A stretch of 64,000 bases of DNA, taken from Clostridia bacterium. GTDB lineage: Bacteria > Bacillota > Clostridia > Christensenellales > CAG-1252. The translations under genes and the position numbers were made by a program. Every line of letters begins with the position of its first letter. The first letter of the stretch is position 1. This document shows, in pieces, positions 7,816 to 17,216 of this stretch. The stretch lies in contig JAFPXC010000012.1 of NCBI GenBank assembly GCA_017394805.1, forward strand, positions 17,524-81,523, given 5' to 3'. The notes under the pieces are model-generated. The model did not search any database and was not told the DNA's origin. It was given only the letters and a program-made list of their open reading frames with translations.

Positions 7816-9573
7816 TTATCGCAAGGTCGCTTGTCCCCCGTCGCTGTAGACGACGCAACCGCCCGCACTGTACTTAAGCGTTACGGAATAACTTTCTTCT
7901 CCGACCGTTACCGTATGCGTGCCCGCTGATACGGTGGAAGAGGAACAAGTCGTTTTGGTCATCCCCGACGTAGTAGGCGTATTTTCCATTCCACCGAAAA
8001 GAATCAACGTACCGCCTTGCAACGTAATGCCTTTATCGGTATCCAATGCCCAGGAGCCTCCACCCATTCCGCCGGAAACGCTTCCCGGTCCGCAAGCAAT
8101 CACAACACCGCCCGTTTGGGTATACGTTCCGTTTGAATCAATACCGTCGGTATCTCCGTTTGTCGGCACAGTTACGAACAAATATCCGCCGCTGACAACG
8201 ATGGTCGGATTGTTATCAACGGACTTGCAAGCATTGATACCGTCGTCGGTTCCGAAAATGGTGCTGTTGCCGCCCGATATCAGGATATGATCGGCTTCAA
8301 ATCCTTCGTATGCACTGTCCACATGGATAGTTCCGTCCGTGATCGTCAAAGTATTGTCGGCATGGACGGCGTCGCTGCCGCTGACCGACTGTTGATTACT
8401 CCATCCGCCGGGGCCCATTTTTCCGCTCGCCGTACTTTTTGCCGGAGAATAAACGCCGATCGTGATCGTGCCGCCGTTTATATTGATGTTACCGTTGCCC
8501 GTATTCCCATTTTCGAGTATCGTTCCGTAATCTGCGTGCAAGCCGTCGTCAAAGGAATAAACGCTGATCGTTCCTCCGTTTACCGTCAATTCGTTGGCGA
8601 CTTTGATACCTTTATAAGAAGTCGTGCTTGCGTCGCTTGCGGTATAAGAACTGTAAGAGCCCGTATAGATCGACAGGCTGCCGCCGTCCATTACGAAGTC
8701 ATAACTTGCCTGGATGCCGTCGCCCGCCGCATAAACCGCCAAGGTGCCATCCGTGATTGTTACGGTGCCGCGCTGCTTTCCTTTGGAAGACAGATCTGTT
8801 TTTTCGGTCTTGATACCGTCACCTTTGGTAGAAATCGCTACGATGTTCCCGCTCTCTACGGTCACGGAATTGTTTCCTTTCAACGCGTTATTTACCGCGG
8901 TCACTTTCAAGGACAAATTCTTGATGGTCAAATCCTTCTTCGTATGCACGCCGTTGTTGTAGCCGGCTTCGATAACGAGAATACCGTTACCTTTAAGTTT
9001 CAGGTCGCAGTTCGCGTAGATCGCGCCTTCTCCTTGCGATTCATCATCCGCTATTTTTGCGGAACGGGTATCCTTAATAACATTTTCGGTATTCTTCTTT
9101 GCCGATATCTCGACCTTGTCCGCGCTGATTGCCTTAATAGGGGAATCGTTGGAACATGTGATGGTAACGCCGCTAAGTTCGATCTCGATTTCGTCGTCTT
9201 CGCCGGCATCCACGAGTATTTGTCCGTTCAAAGAACCCGAAAGCGTGTAGGTTCCCGCTTTACTGATCGTATAGACGCCGTTTGATTCGCTATATTCGCC
9301 GTCCGCCGTTTCGATAATGAAATCACCCGTCGCTTCCGTCACACTATCGAACGTGGAATCGCTTGCCGCGTCTTCCGTGATGATTTCGACAGATGAATCA
9401 CTTGTCGTATCGGTGGAATCACTCGTCGTATCTTTCACGACCGAATCATCGGAAGAACTTGTCGAGGTATTGGTTTGCGTATTTGTACTCCCATTCTGCA
9501 CACCACAACCGACAAGCGCTACCGTACAAACAATCACCGTTATGATCGTTAAAACCCATAAACATTTTTTCAT
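7816..9573 (-). CDS. Cthe_2159-type carbohydrate-binding beta-helix lipoprotein
   Basis: A 585-residue secreted protein. Residues 1-23 are a lipoprotein signal with lipobox LVGC (Cys23), followed by a ~60-residue Ser/Thr/Asp-rich linker. From about residue 85 the sequence is a Cthe_2159-like domain (PF14262): a short beta-sandwich-like lead (YTISKAGTYTLSG, ILVDAGEDDEIEIELSGVTIT), then repeated parallel-beta-helix rungs such as VTVESGNIVAISTKGDGIKT and GTISVYSFDDGLHADYG. Asp-Gly-Ile/Leu turns recur at rung ends and match the calcium-binding turns described for the family. Likely role: binding acidic polysaccharide or a cell-wall polymer at the outer membrane face. It is the first gene of the lower operon, with its own promoter and the regulator box at 9676-9694, and is followed within 14 bp by the degenerate regulator. 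Confidence 0.88.
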   Translation of the reverse strand: MKKCLWVLTIITVIVCTVALVGCGVQNGSTNTQTNTSTSSSDDSVVKDTTSDSTDTTSDSSVEIITEDAASDSTFDSVTEATGDFIIETADGEYSESNGVYTISKAGTYTLSGSLNGQILVDAGEDDEIEIELSGVTITCSNDSPIKAISADKVEISAKKNTENVIKDTRSAKIADDESQGEGAIYANCDLKLKGNGILVIEAGYNNGVHTKKDLTIKNLSLKVTAVNNALKGNNSVTVESGNIVAISTKGDGIKTEKTDLSSKGKQRGTVTITDGTLAVYAAGDGIQASYDFVMDGGSLSIYTGSYSSYTASDASTTSYKGIKVANELTVNGGTISVYSFDDGLHADYGTILENGNTGNGNININGGTITIGVYSPAKSTASGKMGPGGWSNQQSVSGSDAVHADNTLTITDGTIHVDSAYEGFEADHILISGGNSTIFGTDDGINACKSVDNNPTIVVSGGYLFVTVPTNGDTDGIDSNGTYTQTGGVVIACGPGSVSGGMGGGSWALDTDKGITLQGGTLILFGGMENTPTTSGMTKTTCSSSTVSAGTHTVTVGEESYSVTLKYSAGGCVVYSDGGQATLR

Positions 9574-9659
9574 AGAACGCTCCTTCCGACCTTGATCGAC
9601 CGATGCCGTTCAAGTCGTTAATAAGTATTTTGAAAACGCTTTTTCCGTTTTCCGATTTA

Positions 9660-9694
9660 ACTTTACAAAGTGAAGATTGAAGAAAGATTGAAAA
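9660..9694 (-). promoter_or_regulatory. Promoter and regulator box of the beta-helix lipoprotein operon
   Basis: On the minus strand two TTCAAT half-sites 11 bp apart (plus-strand 9676-9694) lie 10 nt upstream of a weak -10-like TAAAGT (9660-9665). The 19-bp motif is identical to the one in front of the two-component operon at 11741-11759. The 11-bp direct-repeat spacing beside the -35 region is typical of OmpR-family activator sites. Transcription start would leave a leader of about 80 nt before the ATG at 9573. Confidence 0.6.
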
Positions 9695-9712
9695 ATCTTA
9701 AAGAATTAAAAA

Positions 9713-9735
9713 TCCGCCCGATCTTTTCGGGCGGA
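9713..9735 (-). terminator. Rho-independent terminator after the kinase gene
   Basis: A perfect 9-bp stem (TCCGCCCGA / TCGGGCGGA) with a 5-nt loop is followed on the minus strand by ATTTTTAATT. It lies 24 bp past the stop of the kinase at 9759 and separates the two-component operon from the lipoprotein operon. Confidence 0.85.
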
Positions 9736-9758
9736 CCGATTTAAGCCTGTGATCCAAA

Positions 9759-11030
9759 CTAATTTTTGTGAGGGAAGGTAACGATAAATGAGATTATTCC
9801 ATTCTTGTATTCCGCACGTATATTACCGCCGTGTCCTTCCGCCACTGCTTTGGCAATGGATAGTCCCAGTCCGTAATGCGCCCCCGCTTCGTTTCGGGAT
9901 TCATCCGTACGGTAAAATCTATCAAAGAGGTGGGACAGTTGTTCTTCGTCTATTTTGTCCGCAACGTTTGACGCGGAAAGAATGGCGGCGTGTTTTTCCG
10001 TTTTCAGCGATAACCGTATTGTTTCGCCTTTTCCGTGAGAAAGCGCATTGTCGAGAAGGATGGAAACGAGTTGTTTCAGTTGAGTGGCGTTTCCATGAAT
10101 ATGCAATCCTTTTTCTATAGAAAGATCAAGTTTTTTTCCTTTTTCAAAAGCAAGACTCTCGAAAGGCAAAGCCTCTCCCTCGACAAGCTGTGAAAGGTCG
10201 ATTATATCTTTGGGCAGATCGCCGTTTTCCGCACGGGAAAGCGAAAGCAACTGTTGCACCAATTCGGACATTTTCTCATTTTCATAATCGATATTGGCGA
10301 GCCACTCGTTGCTTCCTATTTGTCGTTTCAATAATTCACTGTTGGCGGAAATAACGGCGATGGGCGTTTTCAATTCATGCCCGGCGTCGGAAACGAACCT
10401 CTTTTGTTTTTTGTCGTTTTCTTCCATCGGTCGAACGATCTTCCGCGCAATCAATATAGATATGCCTGCAAGCACTATCAATGCTCCGCCGCCTATACCC
10501 ATCATCACCCACAGGAGTTTTTTCTGATTGTTTTCGCTGATCGTACCGTCTATCATCGCAACAAGCATACAGTCGCCTTTATCGGTGACGAGATAGTATA
10601 AACTACCGATACGACCGGTCTCTTTACCCTTCGAGCGCGCCGTAGCGGCAACCTTCAATAACTCTTCTTCACTTTGCAAATCGTTGCCACCGTTGTCGAT
10701 AGAGAGAACTTCTCCCGATTCTGAATACGCTACCGAATAAAAAGTAGAAAGCCGAAAAGCGGGTTCGTTTTTATCAATTCTACCGTTATCACGCGGTTCG
10801 GGCGGGATCGTCGTCGGCGGTTCGGTATTGTTTTCGGGTTTGTCTCCCTTCTCGATACCCGGTTGATCTTCGAGAGAGTAACGCTCCGCGTATGTCCGTA
10901 GCATCTCTTCGTTTTCCCGTTGGATTGTCAAAAGATTGGAAAGGTAGATTGTTACAAGCGTTATCGTCATCAACGCGAGTAGGGAAAAGACTATGGCAAA
11001 AACGATTTTTCTTTTCGATTTATTGAACAT
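9759..11030 (-). CDS. Sensor histidine kinase (canonical)
   Basis: A 423-residue membrane kinase. Transmembrane helices lie at about residues 10-32 and 178-200, flanking an extracytoplasmic sensor region that includes a Pro/Glu/Asn-rich stretch (ENNTEPPTTIPPEP). The H-box RFVSDAGHELKTPIAVI carries the acceptor His218. The HATPase domain has the N-box (ILLDNALSHG), a DRFYRTDESR F-box-like segment and the G2 box (GLGLSIA). The first 11 bp overlap the end of the regulator gene, so the two form an operon. Its overall layout is close to that of the degenerate kinase at 5974-7230, which suggests duplication followed by loss of catalysis in the other copy. The signal sensed is unknown; given the neighbours it may be an envelope or polysaccharide cue. 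Confidence 0.93.
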   Translation of the reverse strand: MFNKSKRKIVFAIVFSLLALMTITLVTIYLSNLLTIQRENEEMLRTYAERYSLEDQPGIEKGDKPENNTEPPTTIPPEPRDNGRIDKNEPAFRLSTFYSVAYSESGEVLSIDNGGNDLQSEEELLKVAATARSKGKETGRIGSLYYLVTDKGDCMLVAMIDGTISENNQKKLLWVMMGIGGGALIVLAGISILIARKIVRPMEENDKKQKRFVSDAGHELKTPIAVISANSELLKRQIGSNEWLANIDYENEKMSELVQQLLSLSRAENGDLPKDIIDLSQLVEGEALPFESLAFEKGKKLDLSIEKGLHIHGNATQLKQLVSILLDNALSHGKGETIRLSLKTEKHAAILSASNVADKIDEEQLSHLFDRFYRTDESRNEAGAHYGLGLSIAKAVAEGHGGNIRAEYKNGIISFIVTFPHKN

Positions 11031-11703
11031 CTTTGCACCTCAACTCGTATCCCACGCCGCGAATGGCTTTTATCTCACACCTCGAGCCTACAAAAGCGAG
11101 TTTTTTTCGCGCAAAGGACATATACACTTCCACATTGTTGTACTCGGCTTCGTTTTCAAATCCCCATATTTTGACGGCAAGCTGTTCGCGAGTCAGAACA
11201 CGCCCTTGATTTGCTATGAGATATTCCAGTATTTTTAATTCTTTTTCGCCGAGGCGTACATTGTTGCCGTTTTTGCAACGTAACACGGCGTTTTTTACAT
11301 CGAGAGTCAGATCGTCATACGTCGGATTTCCGTCGCTGGTCGGAACCCCGCGTCGTAAATGCGCCCGTACCCGCGCCAATAATTCCCTCGTCATAAAGGG
11401 TTTGGTCAAATAGTCGTCCGCGCCGCTGTCCAGGCCCTCGACCTTGTCGTCGAGTTCGCTTTTCGCCGTCAACATAATGATCGGCGTGCGCACGCCCGCG
11501 TTGCGCGCTTTTCTCGCCACGTCATACCCATTTAATCCCGGCATCATAACGTCGAGCACGATCAGATCGTATACGCCGCTCTCGATATAAGAAAGCGCGT
11601 CGTTCCCGTTTTCGACGGAATCAACGTCATACCCTTCTTGTCGAAGGATCTCGCATAACGCGCGATTCATTCTCTTTTCATCTTCTGCGATCAGTATTTT
11701 CAT
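11020..11703 (-). CDS. OmpR/PhoB-family response regulator (canonical)
   Basis: A 227-residue regulator with a complete receiver: acidic pocket Glu7-Asp8-Glu9, acceptor Asp in DLIVLDVMMP, switch Thr in IIMLTA and Lys in YLTKPF. The C-terminal winged helix ends in the usual AIRGVGYELR and has the VRLGEKELKILEYL and TREQLAVKIWG signatures. It leads the upper operon and is followed by its kinase with an 11-bp overlap. An autoregulatory site is likely because the 19-bp direct-repeat motif at 11741-11759 sits immediately upstream of its -10 box and again in front of the lipoprotein operon. The expected regulon therefore includes the VTC/DUF4956/Cthe_2159 genes; that link is inference. Confidence 0.94.
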   Translation of the reverse strand: MKILIAEDEKRMNRALCEILRQEGYDVDSVENGNDALSYIESGVYDLIVLDVMMPGLNGYDVARKARNAGVRTPIIMLTAKSELDDKVEGLDSGADDYLTKPFMTRELLARVRAHLRRGVPTSDGNPTYDDLTLDVKNAVLRCKNGNNVRLGEKELKILEYLIANQGRVLTREQLAVKIWGFENEAEYNNVEVYMSFARKKLAFVGSRCEIKAIRGVGYELRCKDVQ

Positions 11704-11725
11704 GATTATTCACCGTTCACTTCAA

Positions 11726-11759
11726 ATTATAGGTAGAAACATTGAAGAAAGATTGAAAA
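11726..11759 (-). promoter_or_regulatory. Promoter and regulator box of the two-component operon
   Basis: On the minus strand TATAAT (11726-11731) is preceded 9 nt upstream by two TTCAAT half-sites in an 11-bp direct repeat (11741-11759). The -35 position falls within the half-sites and has no good TTGACA, as expected of an activator-dependent promoter. The motif matches 9676-9694 base for base over 19 bp. Confidence 0.68.
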
Positions 11760-11865
11760 TCATACGGCAATTTCCCATTCCTTAAAACATTTTTTTGATC
11801 GTATCAAAACCATTTTTTCATTTCTCTTTTGGTTATGTCTTTTTCAAAAAACCGATCGGACAATA

Positions 11866-13668
11866 TTAAAATGTTTGGGTACTATTGTCCTTGTCGAAGT
11901 CAACTTTAACTACGATATGACTGTCCGGAGTTTTGTGGGAAAGTTGAACCAGCGTTTCCACATGCCTTGTCTGCGGAAACATATCGTAGGGGCGCACTTC
12001 GTCGATTGCGTACGCCGTTTGGAGCGAGGCAAGGTCGCGCGCCAAGGTTGCGGGATTGCAGCTTACGTACACCACGCGTTCGATATAGGGCAAGGTCACC
12101 CAATCCCAACACTCGTTGCAGAGAGATTCGGCTTGTCCTCCCCGTTTGGCCAATTCCACCAAAGCGTCCACCACCGAGGCGGGGCACCCTTTCCTCGGCG
12201 GGTCCAGCACCACCGAGATACCCTCGGCGTTGACAGGTTCCACATTCAAGGCCACAGCGCCATGGGCGGCCTGCTTCTCCTCGGGATAAATGGTCGCCAT
12301 ACTTGCCGCGGCTTCTTCCGCACTCATATCCTCTCCGCAGGTCTCGGCGGTACCCAAGGCCGCGAACAGTTCGCCGAACGAAGCGAATTCGCGCTTTTCC
12401 GTCACGCGGCAATACAGTTGCCGCCCGTCCGCGGCGAACCGAACGAGGTCGCCCACGGCCACCGCCTTTCGTTTTTCGTCCGCCAAGCGCAATTCGTACT
12501 TTTTCCGCCCCTCGGCGATGGCGTCCCAATAGGGCTTTTGCAAATGCATATCGTGCACTCGCGGCGTTTTTTTGCGTATCTCGTCCAGCACTTGGGGCAA
12601 TAGCACCGCGCTATCCCCCAAGAGGTTATGTTCCTCTACGCCGTTTTCTCGGGCCACGCGGTCGGCGTCTTCCACCGCCTCGGGGACGATCTCGATATTA
12701 TACACGTCCGCACCCGCTTTGGCGAACGAGGCACCCAACGCCCCCACACCCGCGAAGGCGTCCACCACCGTCTTTCCCTTCTTCGGCTCGACGGCGCGGC
12801 GCACCGCTTGGTATATCTCGGCGCATATCTCGTCGTTGACTTGCAAAAAGCTCAGCGGGTTGACCGCCACCCGTATACCCTCCACGGTATGCGCGTACGG
12901 CTCGCCCCACCTCAAATATATCTCGTCGCCCATAATAACGTTGTTGTGAAGCAAATTGGGGGATACGTATAGGCAAAAATCCTGCCATTCCGCCGAGAGC
13001 GCGTTCACGTATTCCGTCCAATGCGGCAGGCTTCTGCCGTTGACGACCAGTACCACGTCGATATGTTCGCCCATCTTTCTGGCGACCAAATGCCGCAGTA
13101 GACCCACGCGTTTTTCGCCGTCGTACACGGTTAGACCGTAGGTCTCCGCGTACTGCAACGTGGCGGCGATGATTTTCTCCGCCCATTCCTCGTGCAAGGG
13201 ACAGCGGCTTATGCGCACCACCTTATGCGTACCCTCGCGGTAAAAGCCCAAGGCGGTCTTCCCTTCCACCACGCCGAACGGCAAGGCTATCTTGTTGCGG
13301 TAGCCCAACGTCTTGGGCGAAGGGACCGTGGGCGCTACGTCCGCCGTCACGCCCGCTTTGGCAAGGGTGGTCGCCACCAGGTCGCGCTTGACGGTCAGTT
13401 GGTAGTCGTAGGCGGCGTGCATCAAATCGCACCCTCCACACTTGCCATACTTGGGGCACACGGGTTTTACCCGCTCGGGCGCAGGCTCTATCACCCGCAT
13501 CAAAGTCGCGTACGCCAGGTTCTTTTTGACGTGATTGACCTTCACCTCGACCTCTTCTCGGGGCAAGGCAAACGGCACGAACATGGTATATTCCCCCGCT
13601 TTCGCTATGCCCTCGCCCGCGTACCCCACGTCGCGGATATGCACTTTCAACACGTCGTCCTGTTTCAT
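11866..13668 (-). CDS. rlmD: 23S rRNA (uracil-5)-methyltransferase RlmD/RumA with an inserted ASCH-like domain
   Basis: A 600-residue enzyme, well above the usual ~430-460 of the family. It opens with a TRAM domain (about 1-60), then a [4Fe-4S] Cys set (Cys71, Cys77, Cys80 and the Cys of SRCPLHE). The SAM-binding core (VVDAFAGVGALG) and the catalytic block (VVLDPPRKGCP ... VVYVSCNPATLARDL, with the nucleophilic Cys) are intact. Between the SAM core and DPPRKG about 110 extra residues (about 370-478; nucleotides about 12230-12565) read as an ASCH domain: HDMHLQKPYWDAIAEGRKKYELRL, then GDLVRF, FASFGELF and a YPEEKQ..GAVAL close. ASCH domains bind RNA or modified nucleotides, so the insert could contact rRNA near the target. 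A second, shorter Cys-containing insertion (ESLCNECWDW) precedes VVYVSCNP. The gene has AGAGGAACGT as its SD. Confidence 0.9.
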   Translation of the reverse strand: MKQDDVLKVHIRDVGYAGEGIAKAGEYTMFVPFALPREEVEVKVNHVKKNLAYATLMRVIEPAPERVKPVCPKYGKCGGCDLMHAAYDYQLTVKRDLVATTLAKAGVTADVAPTVPSPKTLGYRNKIALPFGVVEGKTALGFYREGTHKVVRISRCPLHEEWAEKIIAATLQYAETYGLTVYDGEKRVGLLRHLVARKMGEHIDVVLVVNGRSLPHWTEYVNALSAEWQDFCLYVSPNLLHNNVIMGDEIYLRWGEPYAHTVEGIRVAVNPLSFLQVNDEICAEIYQAVRRAVEPKKGKTVVDAFAGVGALGASFAKAGADVYNIEIVPEAVEDADRVARENGVEEHNLLGDSAVLLPQVLDEIRKKTPRVHDMHLQKPYWDAIAEGRKKYELRLADEKRKAVAVGDLVRFAADGRQLYCRVTEKREFASFGELFAALGTAETCGEDMSAEEAAASMATIYPEEKQAAHGAVALNVEPVNAEGISVVLDPPRKGCPASVVDALVELAKRGGQAESLCNECWDWVTLPYIERVVYVSCNPATLARDLASLQTAYAIDEVRPYDMFPQTRHVETLVQLSHKTPDSHIVVKVDFDKDNSTQTF

Positions 13669-13685
13669 ACGTTCCTCTTCATATC

Positions 13686-13716
13686 AAAATAGGCGACTGT
13701 TGCGGCCGCCTATTTT
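13686..13716 (-). terminator. Terminator between galE and rlmD
   Basis: A 10-bp stem (AAAATAGGCG / CGCCTATTTT) with an 11-nt loop lies between the galE stop (13735) and the rlmD start (13668). T-rich flanks on both sides make it work in either direction. rlmD, 18 bp beyond it, must depend on read-through or a weak local promoter. Confidence 0.7.
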
Positions 13717-13734
13717 TCCTTGTTTCCTTTCGAC

Positions 13735-14748
13735 CTATTTCGCACCGATCTTCTGTTGGAAGTTCCAACTGTCAGCGCACATTTTCTTGAGGTCGTACTG
13801 CGCTACGAAGCCCAACTCCTCTTTGGCTTTGGTGGGATCGGCGTAGCACGCGTCGATATCACCGGGGCGACGATCCACGATCTTGTAGGGCAAAGGTCTG
13901 CCCAGCACTTCCGAAAACGCCTTCACCATATCGAGCACGCTATACCCCGTACCCGTGCCGAGGTTGTAGGTATACACGCCCGCGCCCGCTTGCTCCAACT
14001 TGCGCAATGCGCACAGGTGTCCTTTGGCGAGGTCCACCACGTGGATATAGTCGCGCACGCCCGTGCCGTCGTGGGTGTTGTAGTCGCTGCCGAATACGCG
14101 CAGATACTCCAACTTACCGATGGCCACTTGGGTGATATAGGGCATCAAATTGTTGGGAATGCCGTTGGGATTTTCGCCGATAAGGCCGCTCTCGTGCGCG
14201 CCCACGGGGTTGAAATAGCGCAGCAGAGCGATATTGAACTCCTTGTCCGCCACGGCGAGGTCTTTGAGTATCTCCTCGATGAAATACTTGGTCTTGCCGT
14301 AGGGGTTGGTGCAGCCGCCCACGGGGAAGTCCTCTTTGATGGGCACGGTGTGCGGATTGCCGTACACGGTGGCCGAGGACGAGAACACGATGTTCTTCAC
14401 GCCCGCCTCGCGCATGGCGTCCAAAAGGTGCACGGTGCCCGTGATATTGTTCTCGTAATATTTGAGGGGCAACGCCACCGACTCGCCCACGGCTTTGAGT
14501 CCCGCGAAGTGGATCACCGCGTCGATGGGGTGTTTCTTGAAGATTTCGCGCAAACCGTCCGTATCGAGGATGTCGCACTTATAGAAGACGGGGCGCACGC
14601 CCGTAATGGTCTCGATGGCGTCCACCACCGACTCCTTGCTGTTGGACAAGTTGTCCACGATGACCACGTTGTAGCCGGCCTCGATGAGTTCCACCACGGT
14701 ATGCGAACCGATATAACCCGTACCGCCCGTAACCAAAATATTCTTCAT
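13735..14748 (-). CDS. galE: UDP-glucose 4-epimerase
   Basis: A 337-residue extended SDR of normal GalE length. It interconverts UDP-glucose and UDP-galactose with bound NAD. Visible motifs are the N-terminal Rossmann [11 protein letters not shown], the [10 protein letters not shown] segment, SSSATVYG containing the catalytic Ser/Thr, the YxxxK pair in [10 protein letters not shown], the RYFNPVGAH block and the C-terminal RRPGD. AAGGAG lies 10 nt before the ATG. It is 40 bp downstream of pfp on the same strand and ends at a strong terminator, so pfkA-pfp-galE may be one sugar-metabolism transcript. Confidence 0.96.
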   Translation of the reverse strand: MKNILVTGGTGYIGSHTVVELIEAGYNVVIVDNLSNSKESVVDAIETITGVRPVFYKCDILDTDGLREIFKKHPIDAVIHFAGLKAVGESVALPLKYYENNITGTVHLLDAMREAGVKNIVFSSSATVYGNPHTVPIKEDFPVGGCTNPYGKTKYFIEEILKDLAVADKEFNIALLRYFNPVGAHESGLIGENPNGIPNNLMPYITQVAIGKLEYLRVFGSDYNTHDGTGVRDYIHVVDLAKGHLCALRKLEQAGAGVYTYNLGTGTGYSVLDMVKAFSEVLGRPLPYKIVDRRPGDIDACYADPTKAKEELGFVAQYDLKKMCADSWNFQQKIGAK

Positions 14749-14788
14749 ACTCTCATTCTCCTTTTTCGATTCTTTTATTGGCGCAACG

Positions 14789-16033
14789 CTATTTCACCGG
14801 CACCTTTTTGAGGTGTGCGAAGCGGGGCAAACCGTCCTCGAGGGGCGCTTTGCAGTCGCCCTGGATGAGGGGCAGCGCGTAGTCCACGTAGGCTTGCGTC
14901 AAGCCCTTGCCGGCGGGCAAAATCCACTCGGCGGGGATCTTCTTCTCGGTGTTGGCGGCCAACGCCACGTCCATCAAAGCGGGCTCGCACTTGTACTCTT
15001 TGGCGCTGTAATCGCGTTTCAAAATGACCATCTTGTCGGTCTCGCCCGCGATGGCGGCCTTCACGGCGTAAGCACCCGAAGCAAAGGCTTCTTCCACGTC
15101 CACCTTGCTGGCAAGGTGCGCGGCGCAGCGTTGCAGCAGGCTGAACTCGATGGCGCGCACTTTGACGCCCAACTCGTTCTTCACCATATCGGCGAGCATT
15201 TGGCCCACGCCGCCCAACTGCGCGTGACCGAAGAGGTCGGTCTTGCTGGCGACGAATTCGCCCACGTACTTGCCTTCGGCGTTCTTGATGCCTTCCGACA
15301 CCACCACCATGCACTTGTTGTTTTGCTTGGCGCAGATTTCCTTCACCGAGGCGAGGAACTCGTCCACGTCAAAGGGCGTCTCGGGCAAATAGATGAGGTC
15401 GGCGCCCAAGCCTTTGTAGGTGGCCAACTGCGCGGCGGCGGTCAGCCAACCCGCGTTGCGCCCCATCACTTCCAGCACGCACACCATACCCGTATTGTAC
15501 ACGGTGGCGTCCAATTTCAATTCCATGATAGAGGTGGCGATATACTTCGCGGCCGAGCCGTAGCCGGGGCAATGGTCGGTGCCGAAGAGGTCGTTGTCGA
15601 TGGTCTTGGGCACGCCCATCACGCGGCACTCGTAACCCGATTGCTGCATATATTTGCTCACCTTGTTGCAGGTGTCCATACTGTCGTTGCCGCCGTTATA
15701 GAAGAAGTAGCGGATATTGTATTTTTTGAACACTTCCAACAAGCGCTTGTAGTCGGTATCGTCCACGTCCGCGGCTTTCAGTTTATAACGCACCGAACCC
15801 AATGCCGACGAGGGCGTGTTTTTGAGGAGTTCCAACTCTTTGACGTCTTCTTTGCCGATGTCGTAGAATTGCTCGTCCAGAATGCCCTTGATACCGTGCG
15901 CCGCGCCGTACACGTTGGTGATGACGTCGCTGTGCTTGAGAGCCTCGAGGAATACGCCCGCTGCCGAACTGTTGATAACGCTGCTGGGGCCGCCCGATTG
16001 ACCGAAGATGGCTGCGCCGACTAATTTACTCAT
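14789..16033 (-). CDS. pfp: Diphosphate-fructose-6-phosphate 1-phosphotransferase (PPi-PFK)
   Basis: A 414-residue phosphofructokinase of the PPi-using type. The phosphate-donor loop reads GGNDSMDT rather than the GGDGS of ATP enzymes, and the active-site segment reads PKTIDND, where the Lys favours PPi. MGRNAGWL and YLPETPF further support the long clostridial PPi-PFK class. It phosphorylates fructose-6-phosphate reversibly, serving both glycolysis and gluconeogenesis and saving ATP in anaerobes. An ATP-dependent PfkA lies directly upstream (34 bp gap), so the cell has both donors encoded side by side. Confidence 0.93.
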   Translation of the reverse strand: MSKLVGAAIFGQSGGPSSVINSSAAGVFLEALKHSDVITNVYGAAHGIKGILDEQFYDIGKEDVKELELLKNTPSSALGSVRYKLKAADVDDTDYKRLLEVFKKYNIRYFFYNGGNDSMDTCNKVSKYMQQSGYECRVMGVPKTIDNDLFGTDHCPGYGSAAKYIATSIMELKLDATVYNTGMVCVLEVMGRNAGWLTAAAQLATYKGLGADLIYLPETPFDVDEFLASVKEICAKQNNKCMVVVSEGIKNAEGKYVGEFVASKTDLFGHAQLGGVGQMLADMVKNELGVKVRAIEFSLLQRCAAHLASKVDVEEAFASGAYAVKAAIAGETDKMVILKRDYSAKEYKCEPALMDVALAANTEKKIPAEWILPAGKGLTQAYVDYALPLIQGDCKAPLEDGLPRFAHLKKVPVK

Positions 16034-16067
16034 AAAATACCTCCGTAATGTTTTTTGATTCTGTTGC

Positions 16068-17027
16068 CTACATACTCAGTATGCCGGCCAATTTGTATAA
16101 TTGTTCGTCCACGCGGCGAGGCATCGCCAGCGCTTCCGTCACGTTTTCGTCGATGATTTTGTTGTCGCGGATGCCGACCACGCGGCCGCCCACGCCCTCC
16201 GCCAGCAGTTGCACGGCCCTATCCGCCAACCTGCTCGCCAACACACGGTCGGCCATCGTAGGCACGCCGCCTCTTTGGATATAGCCCAACACGGTGGACT
16301 TCACCGACAACTCGGTACGCGCTTTCAACTCATTGATCACCTGGTCGATGGGGCACGCGCCCTCGGCCAGCATGACGATGGCGGACTTCTTGCCCGCTTT
16401 CTTGTTGATGGTCAGGCGTTTGGCCACCTCTTCGAAGTCCACGGGATGCTCGGGCACCAATATCACCTCGGCGCCGCCAGCGATACCCGCGTAGAGGGCG
16501 ATATCGCCGCAGGCTCTGCCCATCACCTGCACCACCACCACGCGCTCGTGCGAGCTCATGGTATCGCGCAGATTGTTGATGGCGGACACGACCGTATTCA
16601 CCGCCGTATCGAAGCCCAAGGTATAATCGGTATAGGCGAGGTCGTTGTCGATGGTGCCGGGAATGCCCACGCACTTGATGCCGAACTCCTCGTACAAGCA
16701 TTTCATACCCGTAAAGGAGCCGTCGCCGCCGATGACCACCAAACCGTCAATGCCTCTTGCGGACAGCACTTCGGCCGCTTGACGACGGTACTCGTACTCC
16801 TTGAATTCGGGGCACCTCGCGGTCATCAACATCGTACCGCCGCGCTGTACGATACCCGACACCGAGCGTTTGCTCATCAGTTGCAATTCGTTATTGATCA
16901 ATCCCAAATAGCCGCGTTCTATGCCGAACACCTCGATATCTTCGTAGGCGGCGCAACGCACCACGCCTCGTATTGCGGCGTTCATTCCGGGGGCGTCTCC
17001 GCCCGAAGTCATCACAGCGATTCTCAT
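16068..17027 (-). CDS. pfkA: ATP-dependent 6-phosphofructokinase
   Basis: A 319-residue enzyme, the same length as Bacillus PfkA. The N-terminal TSGGDAPGMNAAIRG, ATP-loop GGDGSF, catalytic PGTIDND with its Asp, MGRACGDIA and C-terminal GYIQRGG are all in place. The Gly in GGDGS and the Gly preceding TIDND are the ATP-type residues, in contrast with the adjacent pfp. A TATAAT -10 at 17069-17074 and a GGGAGG SD precede the start. It heads the pfkA-pfp-galE run. Confidence 0.96.
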   Translation of the reverse strand: MRIAVMTSGGDAPGMNAAIRGVVRCAAYEDIEVFGIERGYLGLINNELQLMSKRSVSGIVQRGGTMLMTARCPEFKEYEYRRQAAEVLSARGIDGLVVIGGDGSFTGMKCLYEEFGIKCVGIPGTIDNDLAYTDYTLGFDTAVNTVVSAINNLRDTMSSHERVVVVQVMGRACGDIALYAGIAGGAEVILVPEHPVDFEEVAKRLTINKKAGKKSAIVMLAEGACPIDQVINELKARTELSVKSTVLGYIQRGGVPTMADRVLASRLADRAVQLLAEGVGGRVVGIRDNKIIDENVTEALAMPRRVDEQLYKLAGILSM

Positions 17028-17068
17028 ATAATCCTCCCAAAACGGTCTATGCGACCGCAGTCGCCCTC

Positions 17069-17097
17069 ATTATAGCACACTACGCGCGCATTGGCTA
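17069..17097 (-). promoter_or_regulatory. pfkA: Probable pfkA promoter
   Basis: Minus-strand TATAAT (17069-17074) lies 17 bp from a weak -35-like TAGCCA (17092-17097). A GGGAGG ribosome site follows. An imperfect inverted repeat, GCGACTGCGGTCGC, lies just after the presumed start site. Confidence 0.55.
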
Positions 17098-17216
17098 CCT
17101 ATTTTTTACAAAACACACAAATTATTATTTATCGCGACACGCGCGCTCACTCCGCGCAGACGGCATACCGCAAATCCCACGGGGATTTATCTCGCATCGG
17201 CTTTACGGTACATCAT

